NCBI GenBank assembly: GCA_910586995.1
Contig: CAJUKZ010000011.1
Span: 3,599-67,598 of the forward strand
From: an uncultured Muribaculaceae bacterium
GTDB lineage: Bacteria; Bacteroidota; Bacteroidia; Bacteroidales; Muribaculaceae
DNA: 64,000 nucleotides
Reading direction: 5' to 3'
Part shown: piece by piece, positions 1-9,473 of the stretch
Numbering within the stretch: the first letter of the stretch is position 1
Layout of the letters: every line of letters begins with the position of its first letter
Notes under the pieces: generated by a model
What the model saw: only the letters and a program-made list of their open reading frames with translations
Databases searched by the model: none
What the model was told of the DNA's origin: nothing
Made by a program: the position numbers and the translations under genes

Positions 1-2426
1 TGAACGATTCACTGCTATCCGTCAGCGCTGGCGTCAACAGGCTTACGACCGGATCAACGACGATCGATACGATAACATTCAGGGCACGTCAGGACAGCAC
101 GCTGATGCTGTTCAGGGCAGAAATGAACAATCGCCCCGGCACGTTCGACAATTTTGCCCATGTGCGCGTGCGGGGCTATGTAGCCGACCGCAAGATGCAG
201 ATGATGCTCAACCAGAAAAATATCAAGGGCGAGACAGGATTCAACTTCGGAGCTACAGCAACCTATGCTGATTCGGCGCTGAGAGTAGTATTCGTGCCCA
301 CTGATCCTACGATAAGCTACAAACCGTGGACTATAAACGAAGACAATTACATAACTTATGACTTCCCGCATCATCACATCGACGCCAATCTGCATCTGAA
401 GAATGCGCAGAGTAGTGTTGAACTGTATACCGTACATGATGAGCATCACGACGAAGCGGACCATGTGCATGATGAATTCGCGCAGGAGGATGTGGTGCTG
501 AAGGTGAAGAACCTGCGGTTGAGCGACTGGCTGTCTTTAAATCCGTTCGCTCCGCCTGTCAAAGGTATAGCCTCGGCCGACATGCGTGTGCGCTGGGATT
601 CCGGCTCGCTCAACGGATCCGGAACTATCGGAGTCGACTCGTTATATTATGGAAAGGAACGTGTTGGGAATTTCCTCGCCGATGTGGATCTGAGTACAAA
701 CACAGCTGGTACGGTGAAGGCCCGTGCAGGACTGTCGGTAGATGGTGTCCGCACGATAGACATAACAGGTAGCCTGAATGATTCGACCGCCGTATCCCCC
801 TTCAATCTCGACTTCTCGATGATACACTTCCCCCTTGCTACGGTCAATCCTTTCCTGCCCTCTGGTACAGCTACACTGCGCGGAATGCTTAACGGCAAGA
901 TGGATATCACCGGAGATATGGCAAATCCGCGTTTCAACGGAGCATTGGATTTTGACTCCACTGCAGTACGTGTCACTATGCTCGGTACGGATTATGTATT
1001 CTCTGAAACTCCGATCGACGTTGTGGATAACCTTGTCACATTCCGCGATTTCACAATCACCGGGACAAATAAGAATCCGCTGACCGTGAACGGCACGGCC
1101 AATATCACCGATCTGTCGAACGTAGCGCTCGATCTTACGCTGAAAGCCCGCGATATGGGACTTGTCAACAGCAGCCGTTCACCCAAGGGAGCTGATGTAT
1201 ACGGAAAGGCATACATAGATCTTGATGCAGGAGTCAAGGGCAATATGAATTTCATGTCGGTGGATGCCAATCTTGTTCTTCTCGGAGGCACTAATGTCTA
1301 CTACAACATACCGGATGCCGCCAATACCATACAGTCAATGAAAAACGACCAGATGGTGCGCTTTGTACAGTTCAGCGATACTGCATCCATAAATCAGACA
1401 GGTGACGTACAGGAATCTTCTATGGCAATGAGTATCGATGCCGTGCTTACTCTCGAGGCCGGTTCGATGATCACGGTGAACTTGTCGTCCAATGGTACGG
1501 ACAAACTCCAGATAGAACCTGAAGGCACGCTCAATTATACCCAGCCTCCGCTTTCCGAAGGCAGACTTACCGGACGTCTGAATCTCAACAAGGGACTGGT
1601 GCGCTATTCTTTGCCGGTACTGGGCGAGAAGAGCTTCGATTTCCAGGAGGGAAGCTATGTGAACTTCACCGGACAGATGATGAATCCGTCACTGAACATC
1701 AAGGCTGTGGACAAAGTACGTGCCAATGTGACACAGGAAGGGCAGAATTCACGACTGATAAATTTCGATGTATCGCTTTCGGCTACAGGCACGTTGAGCA
1801 ATATGAATGTTGCATTTGACCTATCCACAGGTGATGACCTCACTATTGCCAATGAATTGCAGAGTATGACTGCCGAACAGCGTGCCAATCAGGCCATGAA
1901 CCTGTTGCTTTACGGCACATATACTGGTCCGGGTGTGAAAGCCAATGCAAATCTGTCAGGCAACGCGCTTTATGGATTTCTTGAAAGCAAACTCAATTCT
2001 TGGGCGGCACAGAATATCCGTGGAGTCGATCTTAGCTTTGGTATTGACCAATACGACCGCACTTTCGACGGAAATACTTCCACTGCCACGCAGTACAGCT
2101 ACAAGGTGTCGAAATCTTTGTTCAACGACAGGTTCAAGATCATCGTAGGTGGAAATTATTCCACCGATGCAGACAATGATGAGAATTTCTCACAGAACCT
2201 GATCAACGACATATCCTTTGAATATCTGCTCAACCGCCAAGGCACGATGCTCGTCCGTCTGTTCCGGCACACCGGTTACGAGAGCATTCTCGAGGGAGAA
2301 GTCACCCAGACAGGTGTGGGCTTTGTCTACCGTAGGAAGATACGTACACTGCTCGATATGTTCCGTCCGTTCCGCAAAAATTCAGTACCGGCTCAGGTTC
2401 AGACTCCGGCCGAAACTTCTAAATGA
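1..2426 (+). CDS. tamB: TamB-family translocation/assembly protein (5' partial)
   Basis: The reading frame is already open at base 3 and runs to TGA at 2424-2426, so the gene starts upstream of the window; the first internal ATG (105) is not the true start. What is present is about 808 codons. The protein consists of long stretches of amphipathic beta strands with repeated pseudo-symmetric domains and ends in a DUF490-type C-terminal domain (roughly the last 350 residues), as in TamB/AsmA-like proteins. TamB spans the periplasm as a beta-taco, probably carrying lipid between inner and outer membranes, with an Omp85 partner in the outer membrane. The partner gene follows 13 bases downstream. 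Calling it TamB rather than another AsmA-like protein rests on the DUF490-like end and the TamL neighbour. Confidence 0.85.
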   Translation, partial: NDSLLSVSAGVNRLTTGSTTIDTITFRARQDSTLMLFRAEMNNRPGTFDNFAHVRVRGYVADRKMQMMLNQKNIKGETGFNFGATATYADSALRVVFVPTDPTISYKPWTINEDNYITYDFPHHHIDANLHLKNAQSSVELYTVHDEHHDEADHVHDEFAQEDVVLKVKNLRLSDWLSLNPFAPPVKGIASADMRVRWDSGSLNGSGTIGVDSLYYGKERVGNFLADVDLSTNTAGTVKARAGLSVDGVRTIDITGSLNDSTAVSPFNLDFSMIHFPLATVNPFLPSGTATLRGMLNGKMDITGDMANPRFNGALDFDSTAVRVTMLGTDYVFSETPIDVVDNLVTFRDFTITGTNKNPLTVNGTANITDLSNVALDLTLKARDMGLVNSSRSPKGADVYGKAYIDLDAGVKGNMNFMSVDANLVLLGGTNVYYNIPDAANTIQSMKNDQMVRFVQFSDTASINQTGDVQESSMAMSIDAVLTLEAGSMITVNLSSNGTDKLQIEPEGTLNYTQPPLSEGRLTGRLNLNKGLVRYSLPVLGEKSFDFQEGSYVNFTGQMMNPSLNIKAVDKVRANVTQEGQNSRLINFDVSLSATGTLSNMNVAFDLSTGDDLTIANELQSMTAEQRANQAMNLLLYGTYTGPGVKANANLSGNALYGFLESKLNSWAAQNIRGVDLSFGIDQYDRTFDGNTSTATQYSYKVSKSLFNDRFKIIVGGNYSTDADNDENFSQNLINDISFEYLLNRQGTMLVRLFRHTGYESILEGEVTQTGVGFVYRRKIRTLLDMFRPFRKNSVPAQVQTPAETSK

Positions 2427-2439
2427 TCAAGGATACGTT

Positions 2440-4746
2440 ATGAAATGCAAAGTCAACATAGATAAGCCATTATTGATAGTCTCGGTGTTGCTCGCCCTTG
2501 TAGCTGGCAGTTGCTCCACGACCCGCCGGATCCCTGCCGACGATATGTTGTATACCGGTCTGAAAAAAGTTACAATAGACGGAGTTGATGGAGAGAAAGT
2601 CCCCTCCGATGTGGTGTCGCAGGTTAAGGATGCCGTGGAGGTTGAGCCAAATAATGCAATATGGCATTCTGCCTACTACCGGTGGCCGTTCCCTCTGGGT
2701 CTGTGGGTCTACAACAACTGGAGCAATCCTAAGAAAGGTCTGAAGCATTGGCTGTATGAGAAGCTTGTGTCCGAACCGGTGCTGATGTCCGATGTCAAGC
2801 CGGAAGTCAGGACCAAGATGGTGGATCAGATACTTGAGAATAACGGTTTCTTCAGGGGGCATACATCCTACGAACTGGTCCAGGGCAAGAACAAGAAGAA
2901 AGCCCGTCTGAGCTACACGGTGAATACAGGCCCTGCATATATGGTGGATTCTATAGAGCTATTGCCAGATTCGACACATCTGCTGCATTCGATAGATTCC
3001 GTGGCAAGGCGTCTCACAACCCTGCGCAAAGGAGAGCGTTACTGTGTGGATTCACTTTCGGCTGCGCGTACTGCCATTGCCAATGCCATGCGCAACCGCG
3101 GTTATTATTTCTTCCGGCCTGAGTATATAGAATATCTTGCCGATTCGACAATCAATCCCGGTAGTATTGCCTTGCGTATGGTAATGCCTTCGTCTGTTCC
3201 TGCATTTGCGCTGAAACGCTACCGCATTGGAAATGTAACCACTTATATATACCGGAATGAGGGTGGTGGAACACCGGATACGACGTCGACACGCGTAGGC
3301 GATCTGATTGTAATGGAGCCTGCACGTCTGCGTAAGAAAATTATTCCTGAGAATGTGACCCTGCGTCCCGGCAAATACCTGTCGGTGCGCGACATGGACC
3401 GCACACAGACCTATCTGTCGCGACTTGGAATTTTCAATGCCATAAATATCGAGGTCATTCCGGATACGGTGAACAAGGAGTCCGATCTGCTGAACGTAGC
3501 CATAGCTTGCACATTTGATACTCCTCTCGAAGCCTCGGTCGAGGTGAATGTGTCGTCCAAAAGTAATTCTTATCTCGGACCGGGTGCTATATTCAATGTG
3601 ACAAACCGTAATATCTTCGGCGGAGGCGAGCAACTCAATGTGCAGCTTACCGGTGCATACGAATGGCAGACAGGACACAACCGTTCGTCGTTGTTCAATT
3701 CTTACGAGGTGGGTCTGAATGCATCGCTTGCTTTTCCGAGACTGCTTGCACCAAAATTCATACCGAGGTTGAGGCGTGCGGTCCACTGGACGCGTGTCAG
3801 CGTTGGCGCGGATCTGCTCAATCGTCCGCATTATTTCAAGATGGCCCAGTTCAATGCGGCGTTCAGCTACGACTGGCGCTCTAACCGCTATATCCAGAAC
3901 AATCTCACATTGTTCAAACTCACGTATACCGACCTGATGCACACTACCCACGCATTCGACTCCATCATGGATGCCAATCAGGCTATAGCGCAGAGTTTCA
4001 GGAGCCAGTTCATACCACAGCTTTCATATTCAATCATCTATGACCGTGCTATGGACCGCGACAATACTATCAATGTGCAGGGTACTGTCACAGAGGCTGG
4101 AAATATCTTCTACGGAATATGGGAAGCATTCGGAAAACGCGGCGAAAAGAAGTTGTTCGGTGTGCCGTTCTCACAATTTGTCAAGGCTACAGGTCAGATC
4201 GTATATGGCCATCGCATAGGGCGAGGGGATTCATGGCTTATGTCAAGGATTTTCGTGGGTGCGGCGCATGCCTATGGTAATTCGGCGCAAGTGCCTTACT
4301 CGGAGCAATTCTATTGCGGTGGAGCCAACTCGGTCAGGGCTTTCACTGTCAGGAGTATCGGACCGGGCAGTTACCATGTCCCCGGCACTACGAGCAACGA
4401 TTATTTCGACCAGACCGGTACGTTCAAGTTTGAGGCCAACCTTGAATATCGTTTCCCGATCATCGGTCCTGTGCATGGGGCTGTTTTTCTCGATGCCGGC
4501 AATGTATGGCTTCTTGAAAATGATCCCGCACGTCCCGGAGGCATGCTCAAGGCTTCGACATTCTTCAAGGATCTGGCGTTGGGAACAGGTGTCGGCATAA
4601 GATTCGACATAGGTATGCTTGTGCTGCGCGGCGACCTCGGTATTGGAATACATGCGCCGTATGATACCGGACGCAGCGGGTATTACAATATGACATCGTT
4701 CGGCAATTCACTGGCATTCCACCTGGCTATAGGCTATCCGTTCTAA
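2440..4746 (+). CDS. tamL: TamL: outer membrane lipoprotein of the BamA/TamA (Omp85) family
   Basis: 768 residues. I start at ATG 2440, because it begins a lipoprotein signal (hydrophobic stretch then LVAGSC, Cys25), has AAGGA 7 bases upstream and lies just after the tamB stop; the frame extends upstream to 2218 but that part overlaps tamB and is not protein-like. POTRA-like periplasmic repeats occupy about residues 90-400 and the C-terminal half is an Omp85 barrel, with the conserved VRAFTVRSIGPG segment near residue 630 and a terminal Phe. Bacteroidota carry a lipid-anchored TamA homologue, TamL, that works with TamB; gene order here fits that exactly. The stop overlaps the convergent rlmH stop by four bases. 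Confidence 0.88.
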   Translation: MKCKVNIDKPLLIVSVLLALVAGSCSTTRRIPADDMLYTGLKKVTIDGVDGEKVPSDVVSQVKDAVEVEPNNAIWHSAYYRWPFPLGLWVYNNWSNPKKGLKHWLYEKLVSEPVLMSDVKPEVRTKMVDQILENNGFFRGHTSYELVQGKNKKKARLSYTVNTGPAYMVDSIELLPDSTHLLHSIDSVARRLTTLRKGERYCVDSLSAARTAIANAMRNRGYYFFRPEYIEYLADSTINPGSIALRMVMPSSVPAFALKRYRIGNVTTYIYRNEGGGTPDTTSTRVGDLIVMEPARLRKKIIPENVTLRPGKYLSVRDMDRTQTYLSRLGIFNAINIEVIPDTVNKESDLLNVAIACTFDTPLEASVEVNVSSKSNSYLGPGAIFNVTNRNIFGGGEQLNVQLTGAYEWQTGHNRSSLFNSYEVGLNASLAFPRLLAPKFIPRLRRAVHWTRVSVGADLLNRPHYFKMAQFNAAFSYDWRSNRYIQNNLTLFKLTYTDLMHTTHAFDSIMDANQAIAQSFRSQFIPQLSYSIIYDRAMDRDNTINVQGTVTEAGNIFYGIWEAFGKRGEKKLFGVPFSQFVKATGQIVYGHRIGRGDSWLMSRIFVGAAHAYGNSAQVPYSEQFYCGGANSVRAFTVRSIGPGSYHVPGTTSNDYFDQTGTFKFEANLEYRFPIIGPVHGAVFLDAGNVWLLENDPARPGGMLKASTFFKDLALGTGVGIRFDIGMLVLRGDLGIGIHAPYDTGRSGYYNMTSFGNSLAFHLAIGYPF

Positions 4747-5213
4747 TCATGGTGATATGGCTCTCCGCGCAATATGGTCATTGCGCGGTAGATCTGTTCG
4801 GTTATGAACAGTCGGATCAGCTCATGAGGGAAAGTCATCTTCGACAGCGACAGCATTTCATCGGCACGGTCGTATACGGCCTTTGAAAATCCGTATGGCC
4901 CGCCAATGACGAGTACCAGATTGGCTGGAAGAATGCTCATTTTGCGGTCAAGATAACCGGCAAACTGGCGTGATGTGAGTTCGCGTCCACGTTCGTCGAG
5001 CAGGACGAGCGAGTCACCCGGACGCAATGATGCCAGCAACATCTGTCCTTCGGCTTCTTTCTGCCGTTCGGCTGAAGGAGCTTTCATCTTCACATCGGGC
5101 AGAGTCTTTATCTCGAAAGGTACATACCGCGGTATTCTCGACGCATACTTCTCTATGCCTTCCCTCAGATAGGCTTCCGAAGTCTTTCCTATGACAGTGA
5201 GTATAATTTTCAT
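4743..5213 (-). CDS. rlmH: 23S rRNA pseudouridine-1915 N3-methyltransferase RlmH
   Basis: 156 residues from ATG 5213, the usual size of this family. RlmH is a SPOUT methyltransferase that uses S-adenosylmethionine to methylate pseudouridine 1915 in helix 69 of 23S rRNA on assembled 70S ribosomes. The SPOUT knot region is recognisable: VLVIGGPYGFS near residue 105 and the C-terminal LTFPH-like segment MTFPHELIRL followed by the typical ending EPYHHD. The frame can be read six codons further upstream (to 5231) but the MKIILTVIGK start matches family members. Divergent from nadC; a TAnnTTTG box lies only five bases before the ATG, so the transcript would be nearly leaderless. Confidence 0.95.
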   Translation of the reverse strand: MKIILTVIGKTSEAYLREGIEKYASRIPRYVPFEIKTLPDVKMKAPSAERQKEAEGQMLLASLRPGDSLVLLDERGRELTSRQFAGYLDRKMSILPANLVLVIGGPYGFSKAVYDRADEMLSLSKMTFPHELIRLFITEQIYRAMTILRGEPYHHD

Positions 5214-5218
5214 AACTG

Positions 5219-5226
5219 CAAAAGTA
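5219..5226 (-). promoter_or_regulatory. Candidate -7 box of rlmH
   Basis: Reading on the minus strand, TACTTTTG matches the Bacteroidetes -7 consensus TAnnTTTG. It ends five bases before the rlmH ATG, which predicts a leader of only a few nucleotides. No convincing TTTG at -33 was found. Confidence 0.4.
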
Positions 5227-5262
5227 ACCAAAATCTACTGTTGCCGCAATCGTTGGGAAAAT

Positions 5263-5296
5263 TTTGCGGTATTGTCGGCGGAAATGATTATTTTTG
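5263..5296 (+). promoter_or_regulatory. Candidate nadC promoter
   Basis: TTTG at 5263-5266 and TATTTTTG at 5289-5296 match the Bacteroidetes -33/-7 pattern with a 22-base spacer, slightly longer than usual. The -7 box lies 27 bases before the nadC ATG and probably drives the nadC-ftsE unit. Confidence 0.5.
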
Positions 5297-5323
5297 CGGA
5301 TTGAAGATACAAACGACTACACA

Positions 5324-6172
5324 ATGAAATCGACAGACGAACTTATCGACGACCTGCTCACACTGGCATTTGCAGAAGATGTGGGCGATGGAGACCATAC
5401 CACACTCAGTACAATTCCCGCCGACGCAATGGGAAAGCAGCACCTGCTGGTCAAGCAGCCCGGAATTCTGGCCGGCGTGGAGATAGCCCGCATGGTGTTC
5501 AAGAAGTTCGATCCCTCGCTCAAGATGACAGTGTTTATCGGCGATGGATCGCGTGTCAAGCCCGGCGACATTGCTTTCGAGGTAGAAGGACCGGTGCGTT
5601 CTCTGCTACAGACAGAGCGTGTAATGCTTAATATAATGCAGCGCATGAGCGGTGTAGCGACAATGACCGATGTATATCAGAGCCGTCTCGAAGGACTTAA
5701 AGCCAAGGTTCTTGATACCCGCAAGACCACTCCCGGAATGCGTATGCTCGAGAAGATGGCAGTCAAGATCGGCGGAGGTATGAATCATCGTATCGGTCTG
5801 TTCGACATGATACTGATAAAAGACAATCATGTAGACTTTGCAGGAGGCATACCTCAGGCTATCAGAGCCGCCAAGGCATATTGCAGCGAGAAAGGCAAGG
5901 ATCTGAAGATAGAGGTGGAGGTGCGCAATACCGACGAGATCCGTCAGGCTCTCGCCGAGGGCGTCGACCGCATAATGCTTGACAATTTCACTCCTGAGGC
6001 TACGGCCGAGGCTGTGAAGCTGATAAACGGTGCTACGGAAGTGGAATCGTCGGGAGGTATCACTCTCGATACCATCAGGGCCTACGGTGAAGCAGGTGTG
6101 GATTTTATTTCTGTCGGAGCACTCACCCATTCGGTCAAGGGACTTGACATGAGTTTCAAAGCCTGCAAGTGA
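5324..6172 (+). CDS. nadC: Nicotinate-nucleotide pyrophosphorylase (carboxylating)
   Basis: 282 residues from ATG 5324. The enzyme condenses quinolinate with PRPP to give nicotinate mononucleotide, CO2 and pyrophosphate in de novo NAD synthesis. Family motifs are intact: EDVGDGDHTT near the N-terminus, ERVMLNIMQRMSGVAT, DTRKTTPGMR, IEVEVRNTDE, MLDNFTPE and the phosphate-binding SSGGI/ISVGALTHS end. An in-frame TTG at 5294 would add ten residues, but it overlaps the promoter -7 box and is unlikely. nadA and nadB are not in the window. Seven bases separate it from the next gene, suggesting cotranscription. Confidence 0.95.
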   Translation: MKSTDELIDDLLTLAFAEDVGDGDHTTLSTIPADAMGKQHLLVKQPGILAGVEIARMVFKKFDPSLKMTVFIGDGSRVKPGDIAFEVEGPVRSLLQTERVMLNIMQRMSGVATMTDVYQSRLEGLKAKVLDTRKTTPGMRMLEKMAVKIGGGMNHRIGLFDMILIKDNHVDFAGGIPQAIRAAKAYCSEKGKDLKIEVEVRNTDEIRQALAEGVDRIMLDNFTPEATAEAVKLINGATEVESSGGITLDTIRAYGEAGVDFISVGALTHSVKGLDMSFKACK

Positions 6173-6179
6173 TACCGCG

Positions 6180-6944
6180 ATGGCAGAAAAGTTTACCATC
6201 GACGGTGATGATGACTATCCCGCAATAGTAGATAGCGGGGTAGACATTGATTCCGTACAGTCATCAGAGCCACAACTTTGTCTTGACCCGTTGGTGTGCT
6301 ACCGTGGGGTGGAGATAATGCGTCAGGAGCATGTGGTCCTCAAGGATGTCAATCTCTCGGTATGTCCGGGTGAATTGGTTTATCTGATCGGGCGTGTAGG
6401 TTCGGGTAAATCGTCGCTTATAAAGACCATGTATGCAGATGTGCCTGTGCTTGAAGGCGAGGCTACCGTTATGGGCTACGACCTGCGTCACCTGCGACGC
6501 CGCGATGTTCCGATGCTGCGACGCAGTATCGGGATTGTGTTCCAGGATTTTCAACTTCTGACCGACCGCACTGTATATGCCAACCTGCGCTTTGTGCTGG
6601 AAGCTACCGGATGGCGCAACCGGTCGGATATCGACGAGCGTATTGAGGAAGTGCTGTCGCGTCTGGGCATGGCTACCAAAAGCTATAAGATGCCTCACGA
6701 ACTGTCAGGAGGCGAGCAGCAGCGCATAGCAATAGCCCGCGCCTTGCTGAACTCACCCCGTCTTATACTTGCCGACGAGCCGACAGGCAACCTTGATCCC
6801 GATACCGGCGACCGTATCGCCACGTATCTCAGCGAGATCGCAGCATCTGGTGTGGCTGTAGTCATGGCTACGCATAATCTTAGTCTTATCGACAGATTCC
6901 CCGGGAGGGTGGTGCGCTGCGAGGATAAGAGACTTGTGTTATAA
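6180..6944 (+). CDS. ftsE: FtsE-like ABC transporter ATP-binding protein
   Basis: 254 residues. A complete ABC ATPase: Walker A GRVGSGKSS (71-79), Q-loop FQDF (121-124), signature LSGGEQ (175-180), Walker B LILADE (195-200), D-loop PTGNLD and H-loop His232. Best fit is FtsE, which with the membrane protein FtsX couples ATP hydrolysis at the division septum to peptidoglycan hydrolase activation. Two oddities: a 40-residue acidic N-terminal extension before the ATPase core, and no ftsX alongside (the next gene is lysC), so the partner must be encoded elsewhere. LolD- or MacB-type ATPases are the alternative. Confidence 0.8.
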   Translation: MAEKFTIDGDDDYPAIVDSGVDIDSVQSSEPQLCLDPLVCYRGVEIMRQEHVVLKDVNLSVCPGELVYLIGRVGSGKSSLIKTMYADVPVLEGEATVMGYDLRHLRRRDVPMLRRSIGIVFQDFQLLTDRTVYANLRFVLEATGWRNRSDIDERIEEVLSRLGMATKSYKMPHELSGGEQQRIAIARALLNSPRLILADEPTGNLDPDTGDRIATYLSEIAASGVAVVMATHNLSLIDRFPGRVVRCEDKRLVL

Positions 6945-6989
6945 TCCGCAGATTTTTCATTTCAAAAAATATACAATTATCTACTGCCT

Positions 6990-8306
6990 ATGCAGGTACT
7001 AAAATTCGGAGGGACATCAGTAGGGACTGCCGAGCGTATAAAGAATGTGGCCAGACTGATAGTTGAGCGTGGACGCAATATCGTGGTGCTGTCTGCCATG
7101 TCGGGTACGACAAATTCGCTTGTCGAGATTGCCGACTACCTTTACAAAGGTAATTCGCGCGGTGCAATGGAGACAATTTTCGCGCTTGAATCGAAATATG
7201 CCGATACTGTGCGCCAGCTTCTTGGCGACGATGATTATGCCGCCGAGGCCCGCACGGTGCTCAGGGGTATATTCAATTTCCTGCGCACATTCACTCCCGA
7301 AGGGTTCGATACAGTCAGAGAGAAAGAGATTCTGGCACAAGGGGAGCTTATGTCCACCACTCTGATGAGCTTATATCTGCGCCAGAGCGGCTACATTTGC
7401 GATGTACTTCCCGCTCTCGACTATATGAGCACCGATGCCGACGGCGAGCCGCGCATGGAGTCTATAGAACGCAAGCTCAAGGCGATGGTACAGCGACATC
7501 CTGAAGCCGATGTACTGCTTACACAGGGATACATATGCCGCAATCATCTGGGTGATGTAGACAACCTGCGCCGTGGAGGAAGCGACTACACGGCTTCGAT
7601 TATCGGAGCCGTGCTCGAAGTCGAGGAGGTGCAGATATGGACCGACATCGACGGTATGCACAACAATGACCCGAGGTATGTGGACAATACCTCTCCGGTG
7701 CATGAACTGCATTTCGACGAAGCAGCCGAGCTTGCATACTTCGGGGCTAAGATATTGCATCCTACCTGTGTGCTTCCGGCCAAATTGCACAATATACCGG
7801 TACGTCTGCTCAATACACTCGAGCCTACAGCCGAGGGGACGATGATACATTCGGCAGCGCCTGCCGATGGCAAGATAAAGGCCATAGCTGCCAAAGATGG
7901 CATAATCGCAGTGAAGGTGCGCAGCGGGCGTATGCTCATGGCATACGGTTTTCTGCATCAGGTGTTCGAGACATTCGAGCGCTACCGCACGCCGGTCGAT
8001 ATGGTGGCCACAAGTGAGGTATGTGTGTCACTGACCATAGACAACGATCAGTATCTGCGTCCGATTGTTGACGATCTGAAGAAATTCGGCACGGTGTCTG
8101 TTGACCGCGATATGGTTATAATCTGTGCGGTAGGAGACCTCGACTGGCATAATTGCGGATTTCAGGCTGATGTCCTGAACGCTTTGCGTGATGTGCCTGT
8201 GCGCATGATCTCTTTCGGCGGTAGCAACTACAATATTTCGGTTCTCGTGCATGCGGCAGACAAGAAGCGTGCGCTTAACGCTCTCTCGGCTGCACTGTTC
8301 CAGTAA
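6990..8306 (+). CDS. lysC: Aspartate kinase (monofunctional)
   Basis: 438 residues. Phosphorylates aspartate to 4-aspartyl phosphate, the first step to lysine, threonine, methionine and diaminopimelate. The kinase signature KFGGTSVG sits at residues 5-12 and the substrate/nucleotide segment RRGGSDYTAS around 191-200. The C-terminal third carries paired ACT-type regulatory segments (around KVRSGRMLMAYGFL and SFGGSNYNISVLV), expected to sense an end-product amino acid. No homoserine dehydrogenase domain is fused. Directly followed by lysA with a three-base gap, so the first enzyme and the last enzyme of lysine synthesis are probably on one transcript. Confidence 0.93.
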   Translation: MQVLKFGGTSVGTAERIKNVARLIVERGRNIVVLSAMSGTTNSLVEIADYLYKGNSRGAMETIFALESKYADTVRQLLGDDDYAAEARTVLRGIFNFLRTFTPEGFDTVREKEILAQGELMSTTLMSLYLRQSGYICDVLPALDYMSTDADGEPRMESIERKLKAMVQRHPEADVLLTQGYICRNHLGDVDNLRRGGSDYTASIIGAVLEVEEVQIWTDIDGMHNNDPRYVDNTSPVHELHFDEAAELAYFGAKILHPTCVLPAKLHNIPVRLLNTLEPTAEGTMIHSAAPADGKIKAIAAKDGIIAVKVRSGRMLMAYGFLHQVFETFERYRTPVDMVATSEVCVSLTIDNDQYLRPIVDDLKKFGTVSVDRDMVIICAVGDLDWHNCGFQADVLNALRDVPVRMISFGGSNYNISVLVHAADKKRALNALSAALFQ

Positions 8307-8309
8307 GAC

Positions 8310-9473
8310 ATGATACCTGCATCGCCATTACAACTACCGGAGTCACATCCCACACCGTATTATTGCTACGATATGGGGCTGTTGGGCCGCACACTTGACG
8401 TGCTATCTGGAATTGCGGCTGATTTCCCGGCTTTCAGGATTCACTATGCTTTGAAAGCAAATGTGAATCCTGTGCTGTTGCGTGCGATAGCCGACAGCGG
8501 GTTAGGGGCTGATATCGTGAGCGGCGGTGAGTTGCAGGCTGCGCTTGATGCAGGATTTGCTCCCGGGAGGATCTTTTTTGCCGGAGTAGGGAAGACCGAC
8601 AGCGAGATAGCCGCCGCACTTGAAGCCGGTATAGGCTGTCTGAATGTGGAGTCGCAGGCCGAGATGGAGGTTATAAGCTCCATTGCGTCTGCCTTGAGAA
8701 AGACAGCCGATATTGCAATCAGGGTAAATCCCGACATTGATGCCCATACGCATCATTATATAACTACAGGTTTGCAGGACAATAAGTTCGGAATAAATCT
8801 GGATTGTCTTGATGCCTGCATCGATCTGGCTCGTTCGCTGCCCGGCATACGGCTGCGCGGACTGCACTTCCACATAGGTTCGCAGATCACTATTCTTGAT
8901 CCTTTCAGACTCCTGTGCGACAGGGTAAACAGCATTCTCGCACAACAGAGGACCAGAGGTGTGGAATTTTCGTTCGTTAACCTCGGCGGTGGTCTTGGCG
9001 TTGATTACGACAATCCTGAGGCAAATCCAGTACCGGACTTCCTGGCAGTGGTGGAGCTTATGTCGCGAACCTTGGAAATTCCGGATGGAATGGAGGTTCA
9101 TCTTGAGCTTGGCCGCTCGGTAGTTGCCCAATGCGGTTCGCTTATCTCCCGTGTGCTCTATATTAAAGAAGGCCACAGCCGGCGATTCGCCATAGTTGAT
9201 GCCGGTATGACAGAACTCATACGTCCGGCTCTCTATGGAGCGATGCATTATATCGATAATATCAGTGCCGCAGCACGCGGTGAATCCGTGCATATGCCTT
9301 ATGATGTGGTCGGACCGGTGTGCGAGACGTCCGACTCATTCGGTGAGGCGGTGGTGCTTCCGCTAAGCCGGCGAGGCGACATCATTGCCATCCGCAGCGC
9401 AGGAGCATATGGCGAATCCATGTCTTCACACTATAATTGCAGATCGTTGAATCCACCGATATATCTGACATGA
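8310..9473 (+). CDS. lysA: Diaminopimelate decarboxylase
   Basis: 387 residues. PLP-dependent fold-type III decarboxylase that converts meso-diaminopimelate to lysine. The PLP-binding Lys is in HYALKAN (Lys49); other motifs are GLHFHIGSQI, NLGGGLGVDY and the second-subunit active-site segment GPVCETSDSF. It ends CRSLNPPIYLT, somewhat shorter than the usual 400-420 residues but with all catalytic segments present. Starts three bases after lysC and its TGA overlaps the next ATG (ATGA at 9470-9473), typical of translational coupling. Confidence 0.93.
   Translation: MIPASPLQLPESHPTPYYCYDMGLLGRTLDVLSGIAADFPAFRIHYALKANVNPVLLRAIADSGLGADIVSGGELQAALDAGFAPGRIFFAGVGKTDSEIAAALEAGIGCLNVESQAEMEVISSIASALRKTADIAIRVNPDIDAHTHHYITTGLQDNKFGINLDCLDACIDLARSLPGIRLRGLHFHIGSQITILDPFRLLCDRVNSILAQQRTRGVEFSFVNLGGGLGVDYDNPEANPVPDFLAVVELMSRTLEIPDGMEVHLELGRSVVAQCGSLISRVLYIKEGHSRRFAIVDAGMTELIRPALYGAMHYIDNISAAARGESVHMPYDVVGPVCETSDSFGEAVVLPLSRRGDIIAIRSAGAYGESMSSHYNCRSLNPPIYLT

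Noticed and set aside
2218..2439. N-terminal extension of TamL
   Set aside because: Overlaps the end of tamB and lacks protein-like features; the lipoprotein signal starts at 2440.
3052..3951. 299-codon minus-strand frame inside tamL
   Set aside because: Antisense shadow of the Omp85 gene.
6945..6989. Lysine riboswitch before lysC
   Set aside because: Only 45 bases separate ftsE from lysC, too short for the L-box aptamer.
8502..9293. 263-codon minus-strand frame inside lysA
   Set aside because: Antisense shadow of lysA; no motifs.
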